Below, one piece after another: positions 1-9,294 of a DNA stretch of 64,000 bases (positions are counted from its first letter, which is position 1; each line of letters opens with the position of its first letter). The notes below the pieces were generated by a model that was not told the origin of the DNA, searched no databases, and saw only the letters and a program-made list of their open reading frames with translations. The stretch covers positions 248,001 through 312,000 of the forward strand of contig NZ_FNZM01000007.1 in the NCBI RefSeq assembly GCF_900109265.1, in the 5' to 3' direction. The translations under genes and the position numbers were made by a program. The stretch is from Paraburkholderia tropica. GTDB lineage: Bacteria > Pseudomonadota > Gammaproteobacteria > Burkholderiales > Burkholderiaceae.

Positions 1-109
1 TCAGCAGCGCGAGAAAGGCGAGCGCCCAGCGCCCGGCATAAGGGCGCAGGAACGGCAACAGGGCGAACAGCGGGGCGACGCGCGACGAGCGGACGGCGGC
101 TTCTGGCAT
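1..109 (-). CDS. ABC exporter, N-terminal fragment (runs off the window)
   Basis: Reading leftwards from an ATG at 107-109, the frame stays open to the window edge and gives about 36 residues starting MPEAAVRSSRVAPLF, with a basic turn (FLRPYAGRW) and then a hydrophobic stretch (ALAFLALL). This is how fused membrane/ATPase exporters (MsbA or multidrug type) usually begin: a short cytoplasmic lead and the first transmembrane helix. The ATPase part lies outside the window, so the substrate cannot be judged. It lies downstream of the small membrane protein gene on the same strand. Confidence 0.5.
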   Translation of the reverse strand, partial: MPEAAVRSSRVAPLFALLPFLRPYAGRWALAFLALL

Positions 110-178
110 GGCAAGTCTCGGAGTCGAGCGAATGAGAAGGAAAGCGTGACGATACACGCAGCGGCGCTGCGGGCGATG

Positions 179-475
179 TCAGTCCGGCAGCGGCCCGTTG
201 CGCAACTGTTCGCGCTCTTGCGGCGTCATGCTTTGCCATTGCTTCCACTGACGCCATTTGCCGCGCTGGCGGCAGCCGCCGTGGCCGCGGAATCCGCCGA
301 ACAGAATCCGGCAAAGCACGAGCAGGCCGATGGCGCGCGGATAGTCGATGGCGTGCGCATCGACGACGAGCGACGGCACGATCCAGTTCCACAGGCTCAT
401 GACGACCCAGCCCAGCAGCGCGACGATGGCCAGCACCACCACGATCCTGGCGAAAATCTTGCGGCGAAATTGCAT
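179..475 (-). CDS. Small membrane protein of unknown function
   Basis: Encodes 98 residues from the ATG at 473-475, which has a good ribosome site (aaggagaac) just upstream. A longer frame starting at 502 would overlap the sigma factor gene and lacks such a site. A basic start (MQFRRKIFARI) is followed by a hydrophobic helix (VVVLAIVALLGWVVM), a second weaker hydrophobic stretch with Cys, and a polar basic tail ending MTPQEREQLRNGPLPD. It starts 16 bases after the ECF sigma factor stop, so the two are probably one operon. This position suggests an anti-sigma-like or sigma-controlled membrane protein, but no family motif was recognised. Confidence 0.6.
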   Translation of the reverse strand: MQFRRKIFARIVVVLAIVALLGWVVMSLWNWIVPSLVVDAHAIDYPRAIGLLVLCRILFGGFRGHGGCRQRGKWRQWKQWQSMTPQEREQLRNGPLPD

Positions 476-491
476 GTTGTTCTCCTTCGGT

Positions 492-1100
492 TCAGATGTC
501 ATAGCCGTCCCACGACGCCCGCAGACGCTCGCGCAGATGCAGCACCGCGTAACGCTTGCGCGCCAGCAGCGTGTTCACGCCCACGCCGGTCGCGGCGGCC
601 AGTTCCTTGAAGCTGCGCCCGTCCAGTTCGTGCGCGACGAACACCTCGCGCTGGCTGGCGGGCAGTTCGTCGAGCGCGTCGCGCAGCGTGTCGAGCAGCG
701 CCGCGCGTGCGTACGCGGCCTCGGGGCCGCCGTCGGCCGAAGGCAGCGCGAGGTCGAGGCGGTAGTCGCTGTGATCGTCGCCGGGCTCCGCACCGCTTTG
801 GCCGTCCCCGCCGAGATCGGCGAGCGGCACTTCCTTGCGTTTTCGAAAACGGTCGACGATCCGGTTGCGCGCGACGCGAAACAGCCACGCGCCGACCTGT
901 TCGATCGGCTCGGGCAGTCGCCAGGCCTCGACGAGTTCCTCGAAAACGTCCTGAAGGATGTCCTCGGCTTCGTCCTGGTCGATCACGCGGCGACGGATGA
1001 AACTGCGCAGCCTCGGACGCTCGCGGGCGACGGTGTCGGCGATGTCGCGGTCCGGAAGGTCCGGATGGGACAGCGGGTTCGGGGTGAGCGGCGGTTCCAT
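492..1100 (-). CDS. ECF-type RNA polymerase sigma factor
   Basis: About 202 residues. Region 2 is visible (RSFIRRRVIDQDEAEDILQ, then WLFRVARNRIVDRFRKRK), then a variable acidic linker (PGDDHSDYRLD), then region 4 (LDELPASQREVFVAHELDG, FKELAAATGVGVNTLLARKR). These are the hallmarks of extracytoplasmic-function sigma factors that redirect RNA polymerase to stress or envelope genes. A GTG at 1137-1139 would add 13 residues; the ATG at 1100 was preferred, although neither has a clear ribosome site. The small membrane protein gene follows directly. No classical anti-sigma factor is recognised, and the regulon cannot be read from here. Confidence 0.85.
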   Translation of the reverse strand: MEPPLTPNPLSHPDLPDRDIADTVARERPRLRSFIRRRVIDQDEAEDILQDVFEELVEAWRLPEPIEQVGAWLFRVARNRIVDRFRKRKEVPLADLGGDGQSGAEPGDDHSDYRLDLALPSADGGPEAAYARAALLDTLRDALDELPASQREVFVAHELDGRSFKELAAATGVGVNTLLARKRYAVLHLRERLRASWDGYDI

Positions 1101-1151
1101 ACCCGTGAAGACGATTCGGGAAGGGGAATATTGTGACACCCGCCGAAGATC

Positions 1152-1179
1152 GGGTTGGGCCGCAGGCGTGGCCCAACCC
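1152..1179 (-). terminator. Strong hairpin after yejF
   Basis: A perfect 10-base inverted repeat (gggttgggcc, loop of 8, ggcccaaccc) lies 27 bases past the yejF stop and before the sigma factor gene. It lacks a clear T-run on either strand. It probably ends or stabilises yej transcripts rather than being a classic intrinsic terminator. Confidence 0.5.
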
Positions 1180-1205
1180 TGCGTGCGCGAAAGATTACGC
1201 GGGGA

Positions 1206-2831
1206 TTACGCCGCCGCGAGACTGGCGGGCGCCAGTTGCGCCGCGCTGACGAGCTTGCGCGTGTAGGCGTGCGCGGGCGCGTCGAGCACCGCGAGCGTGT
1301 CGCCGGTCTCGACAATCTTGCCGCCGTGCATCACCACGAGGCGATGCGAAACAGCGCGCAGCACGTCGATATCGTGGCTGATGAACACGTAGCTCAGGCC
1401 GTGACGCCGTTGCAGCGTCGTGAGCAGCGCAAGAATCTGCTGCTGGATCGAGACGTCGAGCGCGCTCGTCGGTTCGTCGAGCACGAGAATGCGCGGATTC
1501 ACCGCAAGCGCACGCGCAATCGCGATGCGCTGGCGCTGGCCGCCCGAAAACGCGGCGGGCAGCCGCGAGGCTGCGTCGGCGGGCAGGCCGGTTTCGGCCA
1601 GCAGCGCCGCCACGCGCGCGCGCCGCGCATCGGCGGGCAGATCCGGATGATGCAGCGCGAGTCCTTCCTCGACGATCTCGCCCACGGTCAGGCGCGGCGC
1701 GAGCGAGCCGAACGGGTCCTGAAACACCATTTGCACGTGGGCGGCGAGCACGCGACGTGGCGGTGATTGCGGCGCGCCATCGAGTCCATTCAGCCCCGCA
1801 AAGCGGATCGTGCCCGCCACCGGCTGCACCAGCCCGACGATGGCCGCCGCGAGCGTCGATTTCCCGCAGCCCGACTCGCCGAGCACGCCCAGCGTTTCGC
1901 CCGCGCGCAGATGCAGGTCGATGCCGTCGAGCACCGCGCTCGTCCCCGCACGCAGCACGCCGCGCCAGCCCGGCGCCCGCGCGCGATAGCCGGCGCGCAG
2001 TCCGTCGACGGCGAGCACGCGCGACGCGTCGTCGGCGACTGGGGCGAGCGTGCGGCGCGGCGCGCTGTCGAACAGCTTGCGCGTGTAAGGATGCCGCTGC
2101 GCCGCGAACAGCGCCTCGGTCGCGCCTTGCTCGACAATCGCGCCATGCTGCATCACGGCCACGCGATGCGCGAAGCGCCGCACCAGATGCAGGTCGTGCG
2201 TGATCAGCAGCACGGCAAGACCGCGCCCGTCCGCGTCGGCTTCCTGAAGCTCGATCAGCAGATCGACGATCTGGCGGCGCACGGTCACGTCGAGCGCGGT
2301 GGTCGGTTCGTCGGCGATCAAGAGGCGCGGGTTGCAGGCGAGCGCCATCGCGATCATCGCGCGCTGGCGTTGTCCGCCCGACAACTGGTGCGGATAGCAG
2401 TCGACTTTGCGCTCGGGTTCGGCAATGCCGGTGCGCCGCAGCAGCGCAATCGCACGTTCGCGCGCGGCCGCGCCGCGCAGATTCGCATGCAGACGCAGGC
2501 TTTCGCCGATCTGCCGCCCGATGCTCCAGAGCGGATTGAGCGCGGTCATCGGCTCCTGAAACACCATGGCGATGTCGCCGCCGCGCACGGCGCGCCATTG
2601 CGCCTCGCTCTTGCCGAGCAGTTCCTGGCCCGCCAGCCGCACGCTGCCGCTGACCTGCGCGGCGTCGGCGAGACCGAGCAGCGCGAGCGCCGTGAGACTC
2701 TTGCCCGAGCCCGATTCGCCGACCAGCGCCACGCGTTCGCCGCGCGCGATCGTCAGATCGATGCCACGGACGATGCGTCGCGATCCGATGCGAATGTCGA
2801 GGCCGTCGACTTCGAGAACTGGCGTCGTCAT
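1206..2831 (-). CDS. yejF: Peptide/microcin-type ABC importer, double ATPase subunit YejF
   Basis: 541 residues with two complete ABC ATPase domains in tandem, as in YejF. The first has Walker A GESGSGKS, signature LSGGQRQR and Walker B LLIADEP. The second has [16 protein letters not shown] and ILVLDEP. Together they power oligopeptide uptake through the YejB/YejE channel. The start ATG at 2829-2831 overlaps the yejE stop (ATGA), showing translational coupling. The family is known for oligopeptide and microcin C uptake; the natural substrate here is unknown. All key motifs look intact. Confidence 0.93.
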   Translation of the reverse strand: MTTPVLEVDGLDIRIGSRRIVRGIDLTIARGERVALVGESGSGKSLTALALLGLADAAQVSGSVRLAGQELLGKSEAQWRAVRGGDIAMVFQEPMTALNPLWSIGRQIGESLRLHANLRGAAARERAIALLRRTGIAEPERKVDCYPHQLSGGQRQRAMIAMALACNPRLLIADEPTTALDVTVRRQIVDLLIELQEADADGRGLAVLLITHDLHLVRRFAHRVAVMQHGAIVEQGATEALFAAQRHPYTRKLFDSAPRRTLAPVADDASRVLAVDGLRAGYRARAPGWRGVLRAGTSAVLDGIDLHLRAGETLGVLGESGCGKSTLAAAIVGLVQPVAGTIRFAGLNGLDGAPQSPPRRVLAAHVQMVFQDPFGSLAPRLTVGEIVEEGLALHHPDLPADARRARVAALLAETGLPADAASRLPAAFSGGQRQRIAIARALAVNPRILVLDEPTSALDVSIQQQILALLTTLQRRHGLSYVFISHDIDVLRAVSHRLVVMHGGKIVETGDTLAVLDAPAHAYTRKLVSAAQLAPASLAAA

Positions 2832-3973
2832 GAACGCTCCTGGGTGTTGTCGTGCGCGCGATGACGATCGGTCGACAGCGATTCGCGCAACGCATCGCCG
2901 ATAAACGTGAGCAGCAGCAGCGTGACGACCAGCGCGGCAATCGCCGTCGCCGAAATCCACCACGCGTTGAGATGGTCCTTGCCTTCGGCCAGCAGTTCGC
3001 CGAGGCTCGGCGCGGGCGGCGGCACGCCGAGCCCCAGGAAATCGAGGCTCGCGAGCGAGAGAATCGCCGCGCTCATGCGAAACGGCAGCCACGTGATGAC
3101 AGGCGTGAGACTGTTCGGCAGAATGTGCCGCCACATGATCTGCCAGTCGGACAGCCCGAGCGTGCGCGCGGCGCGCACGTAATCGAGCGCGCGCTTTTGC
3201 AGGAATTCGCTGCGCACGTAATCGGACAGCGTGATCCAGCCGAACGCGGCGAGCAGCACGAACAGCAGCGCGAGGCTCGGTTCGAAGATCGACGACAGAA
3301 TGATCAGCAGATAGAGGTCGGGCAGCGCGTTCCAGATTTCGATCAGGCGCTGGCCGAGCAGGTCGACGCGGCCCGCGTGATAACCCTGCAACGCGCCCGC
3401 GAGCACGCCGATCAGCGCGCCGCTGAGCGTAAGCGCGAACGCGAACAGCACGGAGCTGCGCAGGCCGTAGAGGGCGCGCGCGAATACGTCGCGGCCATAG
3501 GCGTCGGTGCCGAGCCAGTTTTGCGCCGATGGCGGCGCGGGAAACGGTCGCGCCGAGTGATAGTTCACGGTGTCGTAGCGGAACGGGCACGGCGCGTAGA
3601 GCGCGAAATTGCCGTCGCGCGAGAACTGGTCGCGTATGAAGGGATCGAGATAATCGGCCTCGGTGGGCAGCGCGCCGCCGAAGTCGCGATCGGCGTAGAC
3701 GTGCAGCGCCGGGAACAGCCAGTGGCCGTGATAGCGCGCGACGAGCGGCCGGTCGTTGGCGATCGCGCCCGCGCAGAGGCTGGCGGCGAACAGCACGGCG
3801 AACACGATCAGGCTCGCCCAGCCCAGTCGCTGGCGGCGCAGACGTTGCCAGAATGGCGTCGATGCGGGTGCATCAGGCGCGGCGGGCGCGGCGGCCGCAA
3901 GGTCCGGTGCGGCCGTTTTTTCATCGTCGAACGCGGGCTGCGCCTCGTCGCGCAGCGGTGTGATGGCTTCCAT
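2828..3973 (-). CDS. yejE: Peptide ABC importer permease YejE
   Basis: 381 residues. An Ala/Pro-rich cytoplasmic lead of about 45 residues precedes the first membrane helix (LGWASLIVFAVLFAASLCAG). A long periplasmic loop with NWLGTDAYGRDVFAR, typical of DppC/OppC-type permeases, follows. The C-terminal half holds the inner-membrane permease domain with an EAA-like loop (VRAARTLGLSDWQIMWRHILPN). It pairs with YejB to form the channel. It lies between yejB (14-base gap) and yejF (4-base overlap). Confidence 0.92.
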   Translation of the reverse strand: MEAITPLRDEAQPAFDDEKTAAPDLAAAAPAAPDAPASTPFWQRLRRQRLGWASLIVFAVLFAASLCAGAIANDRPLVARYHGHWLFPALHVYADRDFGGALPTEADYLDPFIRDQFSRDGNFALYAPCPFRYDTVNYHSARPFPAPPSAQNWLGTDAYGRDVFARALYGLRSSVLFAFALTLSGALIGVLAGALQGYHAGRVDLLGQRLIEIWNALPDLYLLIILSSIFEPSLALLFVLLAAFGWITLSDYVRSEFLQKRALDYVRAARTLGLSDWQIMWRHILPNSLTPVITWLPFRMSAAILSLASLDFLGLGVPPPAPSLGELLAEGKDHLNAWWISATAIAALVVTLLLLTFIGDALRESLSTDRHRAHDNTQERS

Positions 3974-3987
3974 GCAGAACCCCGAAG

Positions 3988-5037
3988 TCAGCGGCCGTTG
4001 CCGCCGAAATGAATGCGCGGATCGATCAGCGCGTAGGCAAGATCGCCCGCGAGCCGCGCGACGAGACTGACCACCGTGAACACGAACAGCGAGCCGAGCA
4101 CGACCGGATAGTCGCGGCCCACGATGGCGTCGTACGAAAGGCGGCCCACGCCGTCGAGCGAGAACAGCGTCTCGATCAGCAAACTGCCGCTCACATAGGC
4201 GGCGATGAACGCGGCGGGCAGGCCGGTCGCGAGCGGCAGCAGCGCGTTGCGCAGCACGTGCCGCCAGACCACCGCGCTGCGCGCCGCGCCTTTCGCGCGC
4301 GCGGTCAGCACATACTGGCGCGCGAGCTCGTCGAGAAACGCGTTGCGCGTGAGCAGCGAGACCACCGCGAGACTGCCGGTCACCGACGCAGTCACCGGCA
4401 GCACCAGATGCCAGAGCCGGTCGAGCACGCGTTGCGCGAATGGCAGCGCGTCATGGCCTTCCGAGCCGAAGCCGCCGAGCGGAAACACATGTAGAAACAG
4501 ATCGCCGCCGAACAGCATCATCAGCAGCACGCCGAGCACGAAGCCGGGAATCGCATAGGCGGCCAGCAGCGCGGCGCTGGTCGCGAAGTCGAACGCGGTG
4601 CCGCGATGCAGCGCCTTCGCAATGCCGAGCGGCACGGCGATCAGATAGGTGAGCACGAGCGTGAAGCTGCCGAGCGTGACCGTCACCGGCAATTTGCTGC
4701 GAATCAGCTCCCACACCGAGCGATGCTGAAAGAACGACTGGCCGAGATCGAAGCGCGCGTAATGCGCGAGCATGCGAACGTAACGCGTGAGCGGCGGCTG
4801 GTCAAAACCGAATTCGTGGCGGATCGCCGCGATCTGCGCGGGATCGACGCCTTCGTTGCCGTGATAGCCGCCGTTGCGGCCGCCGCCCTCGCCATGCATC
4901 GACGTGCCTTGCAGGCGCGCCATCACCTGCTCGACGGGGCCACCGGGCACGAACTGCATGATGATGAAAGTGACGGTGAGCACGCCGAGCAGCGTGGGGA
5001 TCATCAACGCGAGACGCCGGCCGATATAGGCGATCAT
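3988..5037 (-). CDS. yejB: Peptide ABC importer permease YejB
   Basis: 349 residues starting MIAYIGRRLALMIPTLLGV, the usual first helix of DppB/OppB/YejB permeases. The first periplasmic region contains a Gly-rich stretch (HGEGGGRNGGYHGNEG), which is also seen in YejB proteins. The EAA-type coupling loop is present (VLTARAKGAARSAVVWRHVLRNALLP). It forms the inner-membrane pore with YejE. It starts 7 bases after the yejA stop, within the same operon. Confidence 0.92.
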   Translation of the reverse strand: MIAYIGRRLALMIPTLLGVLTVTFIIMQFVPGGPVEQVMARLQGTSMHGEGGGRNGGYHGNEGVDPAQIAAIRHEFGFDQPPLTRYVRMLAHYARFDLGQSFFQHRSVWELIRSKLPVTVTLGSFTLVLTYLIAVPLGIAKALHRGTAFDFATSAALLAAYAIPGFVLGVLLMMLFGGDLFLHVFPLGGFGSEGHDALPFAQRVLDRLWHLVLPVTASVTGSLAVVSLLTRNAFLDELARQYVLTARAKGAARSAVVWRHVLRNALLPLATGLPAAFIAAYVSGSLLIETLFSLDGVGRLSYDAIVGRDYPVVLGSLFVFTVVSLVARLAGDLAYALIDPRIHFGGNGR

Positions 5038-5044
5038 GATGCGC

Positions 5045-6994
5045 TTACTCCTGTCGTTGCGCGAAAGCGGGCGCGTTTTGCGGCGCGGCGTGCCACCAGC
5101 CGATCACCCAGTCCATCCACGGATATTGCTTCGGCACCCGCGCGGGCGGCGCGATGCGGCGGTTCCACGCGACGCGCGCGTGCGTGATGTGCCACTCGGG
5201 CACCATGATGCGGTCGCAACGCAGCACGCGGTCGAGCGCGCGCGCCGCCGTCACGAGCGCGTGCTCGCTGTGGGCGTGCTGGACGTCGGCGATCAGCGCA
5301 TCGACGGCGGGCGAGTTCACGCCCGCGTAGTTTTCCGAACCAGGCGTCTGCGCGGCCTCGCTGCCGAAGCGCCGCGCGAGTTCGCCTCCGGGCACGCTCG
5401 CCGCGCGATAGCCGAGCGTCGTCATGTCGAAATCGAAATGCTTGAGGCGCTCGTTGATGACCGTCTGGTCCATGATGCGCAGACGCGCGTCGATGCCGAG
5501 CATGCGCAGATTGCGCACGATCACCATCAGAATGCGCTGCATGCCGGTGCCGTCGTCGAGCAGTTCGATCGTGAACGGCGCGCCTGATGCATCGCGCAGC
5601 ACGCCGTCGCGGTACTGCCAGCCCGCGCTGTCGAGCAGCGCTTCGGCGCGCGCGAGATTGCGGCGCAGGCCGTCGCGTCCCGTGGTTTGCGGCTGCGGCG
5701 GCACCTCGCCGAATACCTCGGGCGGCAGCTTCGCGCGCAGCGGTTCGAGCAGCGCGAGTTCGTCCGCGTCGGGCGCGCCGCGCGCGGCGAATTCGCTGTC
5801 GTCGAAAAAGCCCTGACTCCGTTCGTACTGCCCGAAAAACATGTTGCGGTTGATCCACTCGTAATCGAGCGCGAGACCCACGGCTTCGCGCACGCGCGGG
5901 TCCTGAAACTTCTTGCGGCGCAGATTGAAGAACAGACCCTGCGCGTCGCTGATGCCTTGCTCGGCGAATTCCTGCTTGTGCAGCGTGCCGGCGGCAAAAC
6001 CAGGGCCGCTGTAATTGCGCGTCCATTGCTCGGCGCTGCCTTCGAACATGGCGTCGATATCCCCCGCGCGGAACGCCTGGAGCGGCGCGGAGTCGTCGCT
6101 GTAGAGGCGAAAGCTCACGGTGTCGAAGTTGAACATGCCGCGCCGCACGGGCAGATCCGCGCCCCAGTAATGCGGATCGCGCCGGTAGACGATTTCGCGG
6201 TTGCTCGCGCGCGAGGCGATCAGATACGGGCCGCTCGCGATGGGCGGCACGGTCGCGAGCTGGTCGAAGCTGCGTGTGCCGCCCGCGGGCGTGCGCGCCC
6301 AGTCGCGCGAGAACACGTAAAGGTCGCCCGCGTCGAGCACGGCGCGCCGCTGCGCCGAGCGAAAGTCGAAGCGCACGGTTTGCGCGTCGAGTGCGTGCGC
6401 CGCGCGGATCAGCGCGTAGCGGCCACTGTAGAACGGCGACGTGGGCGCGCGGCTCAGGCATTCGAATGACCAGACGACGTCGTCGGCGGTCACGGGCTTG
6501 CCGTTCGAGAATCGCGCGGCGGGATTCAGGTGGAAGGTCGCCGAGAGCCCGTCCGGTGCGATGGCCACGCGGTCGGCGAGCAGCGGATATTGCGTGCTGA
6601 CGTCGTCGAGGCTGCGTTGCATCAGCGTTTCGAACAGCAGAATCGGCGCGGCTGGCGCGGCGTTGCCGCGCAGCAGGAACGGATTGAGCGAGTCGTACGA
6701 TGTGACGACCGGCGTGGCGTCGATGTAATTCGCGAGCCGCAGCGTGCCACCGCGCGGCGGTGTGTCGTCGGCGTACGGCAGGCGCGCCGGGACGGCGGCG
6801 GGGCGCGCGTCGTCGAACAGGGCGAGGGTGGTTTGCCAGTGCCCTTGCGCTTCGTTGTTCGACGCGCCGTTCGTCGTGCCGTTTGCCTCATGACTCGCCG
6901 CATGCGCCATCGCCGTGACTTGCGCGAAGACGATCGCGCACACGCCTGCCCGGATGCGCGCGCGCCGCTTTGCGTTTTGCAGGAACGCGCTCAT
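5045..6994 (-). CDS. yejA: Periplasmic peptide-binding protein YejA
   Basis: 649 residues from the ATG at 6992-6994. An Arg-rich lead (NAKRRARIRAGVCAIVFAQ) and a signal peptide ending near AMAHA precede the mature protein. The extracellular solute-binding family 5 fold is visible: YDSLNPFLLRG, PDGLSATFHLNPAARFSNGKPVTADDVVWSFE, and the late AGVNSPAVDALI. It delivers peptides to YejBE. It is first in the yej operon and follows the TonB receptor by about 46 bases, which suggests outer- and inner-membrane uptake are co-expressed. A start further upstream is possible but would lack a proper signal peptide. Confidence 0.9.
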   Translation of the reverse strand: MSAFLQNAKRRARIRAGVCAIVFAQVTAMAHAASHEANGTTNGASNNEAQGHWQTTLALFDDARPAAVPARLPYADDTPPRGGTLRLANYIDATPVVTSYDSLNPFLLRGNAAPAAPILLFETLMQRSLDDVSTQYPLLADRVAIAPDGLSATFHLNPAARFSNGKPVTADDVVWSFECLSRAPTSPFYSGRYALIRAAHALDAQTVRFDFRSAQRRAVLDAGDLYVFSRDWARTPAGGTRSFDQLATVPPIASGPYLIASRASNREIVYRRDPHYWGADLPVRRGMFNFDTVSFRLYSDDSAPLQAFRAGDIDAMFEGSAEQWTRNYSGPGFAAGTLHKQEFAEQGISDAQGLFFNLRRKKFQDPRVREAVGLALDYEWINRNMFFGQYERSQGFFDDSEFAARGAPDADELALLEPLRAKLPPEVFGEVPPQPQTTGRDGLRRNLARAEALLDSAGWQYRDGVLRDASGAPFTIELLDDGTGMQRILMVIVRNLRMLGIDARLRIMDQTVINERLKHFDFDMTTLGYRAASVPGGELARRFGSEAAQTPGSENYAGVNSPAVDALIADVQHAHSEHALVTAARALDRVLRCDRIMVPEWHITHARVAWNRRIAPPARVPKQYPWMDWVIGWWHAAPQNAPAFAQRQE

Positions 6995-7040
6995 AGCCGC
7001 GCATTCCCGCGCGAGGCACCGGGACGGAGCAGGGCGGCGC

Positions 7041-9209
7041 TCACAGATCGAAGCGCGCGTTGAGCGCGAGCGTGCGCGGCGCACCGACGAACATATAGTC
7101 GGACTGGAGGAAGCCCCAGTAATGCCGGTTGAAAATATTGTCGACTTCGGCGCGCAGCGTCACGCCATGACCGGCCACCGTCGTGCGATAACTCAGCCCC
7201 GCGTTGAACAGCGTGAAGCTCGGCAGCACGTAGTTGTTGTTCGCATCGGCCATCATGCTGCCGTAGTAATGCGCCTCGGCGTTCGCGGTGAGGCCCGTCA
7301 CGCCAGGAATGCGATCGCTCAGTTGCAGCGTGGCCTGCCAGCGCGGAATGCCCTCGATGCGCTTGCCGATCAGATCGGCCTCGGTCTCGCTATACGTGCC
7401 CGCTTCCCAGGCCGTGCTCGCGGCGACGCGGAAGCCCGCGGGCAGATCGACGTGACCGTCGAGTTCGAGGCCGTTGATGCGCTCCTTGCCGTTCGAAACA
7501 TAGACGTTCTGCGCGTTGCCGTACTCCGCGCCGCGCTCGATGCGGAACAGCGCCGCCGACGCGCCCACATGGCGGCCGTCGTATTTCACGCCCACTTCAT
7601 ACTGCTTGCTCTTGATCGGATCGAGCACCTGGTTTGCGTTCGCATAGCCTTCGGCTGCCGTGCCGCCGTCTTCGAGCGCTTCCACGTAGCTCGCGTAGAA
7701 CAGCAGGTCGCTGCGCGGACGGAACATCAGCGCGAGCGTGGGCGTGACCGGATTCTGCGTATAGCTGACCGGCGACGTGGACGGCGAGGTCCACGACGTC
7801 TGGTGATAGCTCGTGTAGCGAATGCCCGCGAGAATCGACCAGTATTTCAGGAAGCTCAGCGTATCGCTCGCGAAAATCGACTTCTGCTGCGAATTGAAAT
7901 TGTTGTACTGCTGGCTGTAATCGTACGTGCCGTCCCACGTGTGCTGCGTGATCGTGTCGTAGAGATTATTCGAGCCGATATCCGTATAGAGCGACGCCGG
8001 CACGGTCTTCTTCGTGAGCCATTGCTGGGACACGCCCAGTACGACCTGATGATCGACCGGGCCGGTCGAGAACTTGCCTTCGAGCGTGGCCTGCACGACG
8101 TCGTAAATCGACGATCCGCGCGAACGGTTCAGATAGGTGTTGAAGTCGCCTTGCTCGTTGAGCAGGTCGAGCCACTGGCCGGAATAATTGCGCTCGTCCT
8201 TGCTGTGGCTATAGTCGATGCTCGCTTTCCAGACCGGATCGATCTGCCAGTGCAGGCCGCTGCTGACGAAATACACGTTCGAATTAAAGAACGTATCGCC
8301 GTAAGCAGAGAGGTTCGTGCGTCCGCTCGGCGCGCGCGGCAGGCTCGATCCGGTGTAGTCGCTGAGCATGACGTCCTGAATGCCGCCGTCGACTTTGCGC
8401 GACTGATAAAGGCCGTCGAAGGTCCACGTGAGCGAGCGCGTGAGGCGCGCATCGAGCGACAGCGACTCCGAATTGCGCAGCACGTGCGCATCGTTATAGG
8501 TGTCGCCCTGTTCGTGCGCGATGTTGAAGCGATAGCCGAACATGCTGTCCGGGCCGAAGCGGCCGCCCGTGTCGATGTGCTGGCTGAACACGGAATCCGA
8601 GCTATAGCCCACGTCGGCGCTGAACGTGAAGGTGTCGGTCGGCTTCTTCGTCACGAAATTGATAATGCCGCCCGGCGCGCCGAATCCGTACATAAAACCC
8701 GATGCGCCCTTGAGCAATTGAATCGATTCGAACGATTCGACCGGCAATTCGACCGTCGTCATATAGAACGGCAGACCGTTGATCTTGTAGCCGTTGTAGT
8801 CGTCGAGCGGAATGCCTCGCACGTTGATCGAATACGCGTTGAACGAATAGGTGTCGCCGAGCGACATCACCGCCGCGTCTTCCGAGAACACCTTGCCGAG
8901 CGATTTCACCTGACGGTCTTCAAGCTCCTGCTGCGCGACCACGCGCGTGGAGAACGGCGTTTCCAGATCGGAGCGCGTGCCGAGCGCGCCGCTCGATACT
9001 TTCGGCGCTTGCTGGCGCGTGCCGTTGATCGTCACCGTGGCGAGGCTGCGGACTTTGTTGTCGTTTTTATCTGCGCCTGACGCAGCATCGTTCGCGGGAT
9101 TCTGCGCGCCGTTCGAGGTGTCGTCGGCGTAAGCGAGAGTGGCGGTCAACGTGCCTGCGCCAATCAGCAACGCCGGAATCACTCGCAAACGGAATATGAT
9201 TTTTCTCAT
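7041..9209 (-). CDS. TonB-dependent siderophore-type outer-membrane receptor
   Basis: 722 residues from the ATG at 9207-9209. A signal peptide (IPALLIGAGTLTATLAYA) is followed by a plug domain (ETPFSTRVVAQQELEDRQV, SINVRGIPLDDYNGYKING, IQLLKGASGFMYGFGAPGG, then a Thr-Lys-Lys-Pro stretch). A long beta-barrel ends in LALNARFDL, the aromatic C-terminal signature of outer-membrane barrels. The architecture is that of ferrisiderophore receptors. It lies between a tetR gene and yejABEF on the same strand, so the ligand may be a peptide or peptide siderophore; that is inference. No convincing Fur box was found in the 85 bases upstream. Confidence 0.9.
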   Translation of the reverse strand: MRKIIFRLRVIPALLIGAGTLTATLAYADDTSNGAQNPANDAASGADKNDNKVRSLATVTINGTRQQAPKVSSGALGTRSDLETPFSTRVVAQQELEDRQVKSLGKVFSEDAAVMSLGDTYSFNAYSINVRGIPLDDYNGYKINGLPFYMTTVELPVESFESIQLLKGASGFMYGFGAPGGIINFVTKKPTDTFTFSADVGYSSDSVFSQHIDTGGRFGPDSMFGYRFNIAHEQGDTYNDAHVLRNSESLSLDARLTRSLTWTFDGLYQSRKVDGGIQDVMLSDYTGSSLPRAPSGRTNLSAYGDTFFNSNVYFVSSGLHWQIDPVWKASIDYSHSKDERNYSGQWLDLLNEQGDFNTYLNRSRGSSIYDVVQATLEGKFSTGPVDHQVVLGVSQQWLTKKTVPASLYTDIGSNNLYDTITQHTWDGTYDYSQQYNNFNSQQKSIFASDTLSFLKYWSILAGIRYTSYHQTSWTSPSTSPVSYTQNPVTPTLALMFRPRSDLLFYASYVEALEDGGTAAEGYANANQVLDPIKSKQYEVGVKYDGRHVGASAALFRIERGAEYGNAQNVYVSNGKERINGLELDGHVDLPAGFRVAASTAWEAGTYSETEADLIGKRIEGIPRWQATLQLSDRIPGVTGLTANAEAHYYGSMMADANNNYVLPSFTLFNAGLSYRTTVAGHGVTLRAEVDNIFNRHYWGFLQSDYMFVGAPRTLALNARFDL

Positions 9210-9294
9210 ACGTAGTAGTCCGATATATTTATATTGATGGCAGCCAGGCACGCCTTGGCGAGAAGGTTAAATTGAAATCAAGCGAGACCGGGTA

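Noticed and set aside
146-1315. Several long open frames on the plus strand and in other minus frames
   Set aside because: They are compositional shadows of the ECF sigma factor and small membrane protein genes; they are Arg/Ala-rich with no motifs.
1767-2864. A 365-codon plus-strand frame
   Set aside because: It lies opposite yejF, whose two ATPase domains are unmistakable; the plus frame shows only Arg/His-rich reverse-complement style.
6915-9080. A 721-codon plus-strand frame
   Set aside because: It is exactly antisense to the TonB receptor and yejA ends, and has the repetitive Arg/Val/His composition of a shadow frame.
9210-9294. Fur box upstream of the TonB receptor
   Set aside because: The AT-rich bases near 9220-9240 do not match the 19-base Fur palindrome well enough to call.
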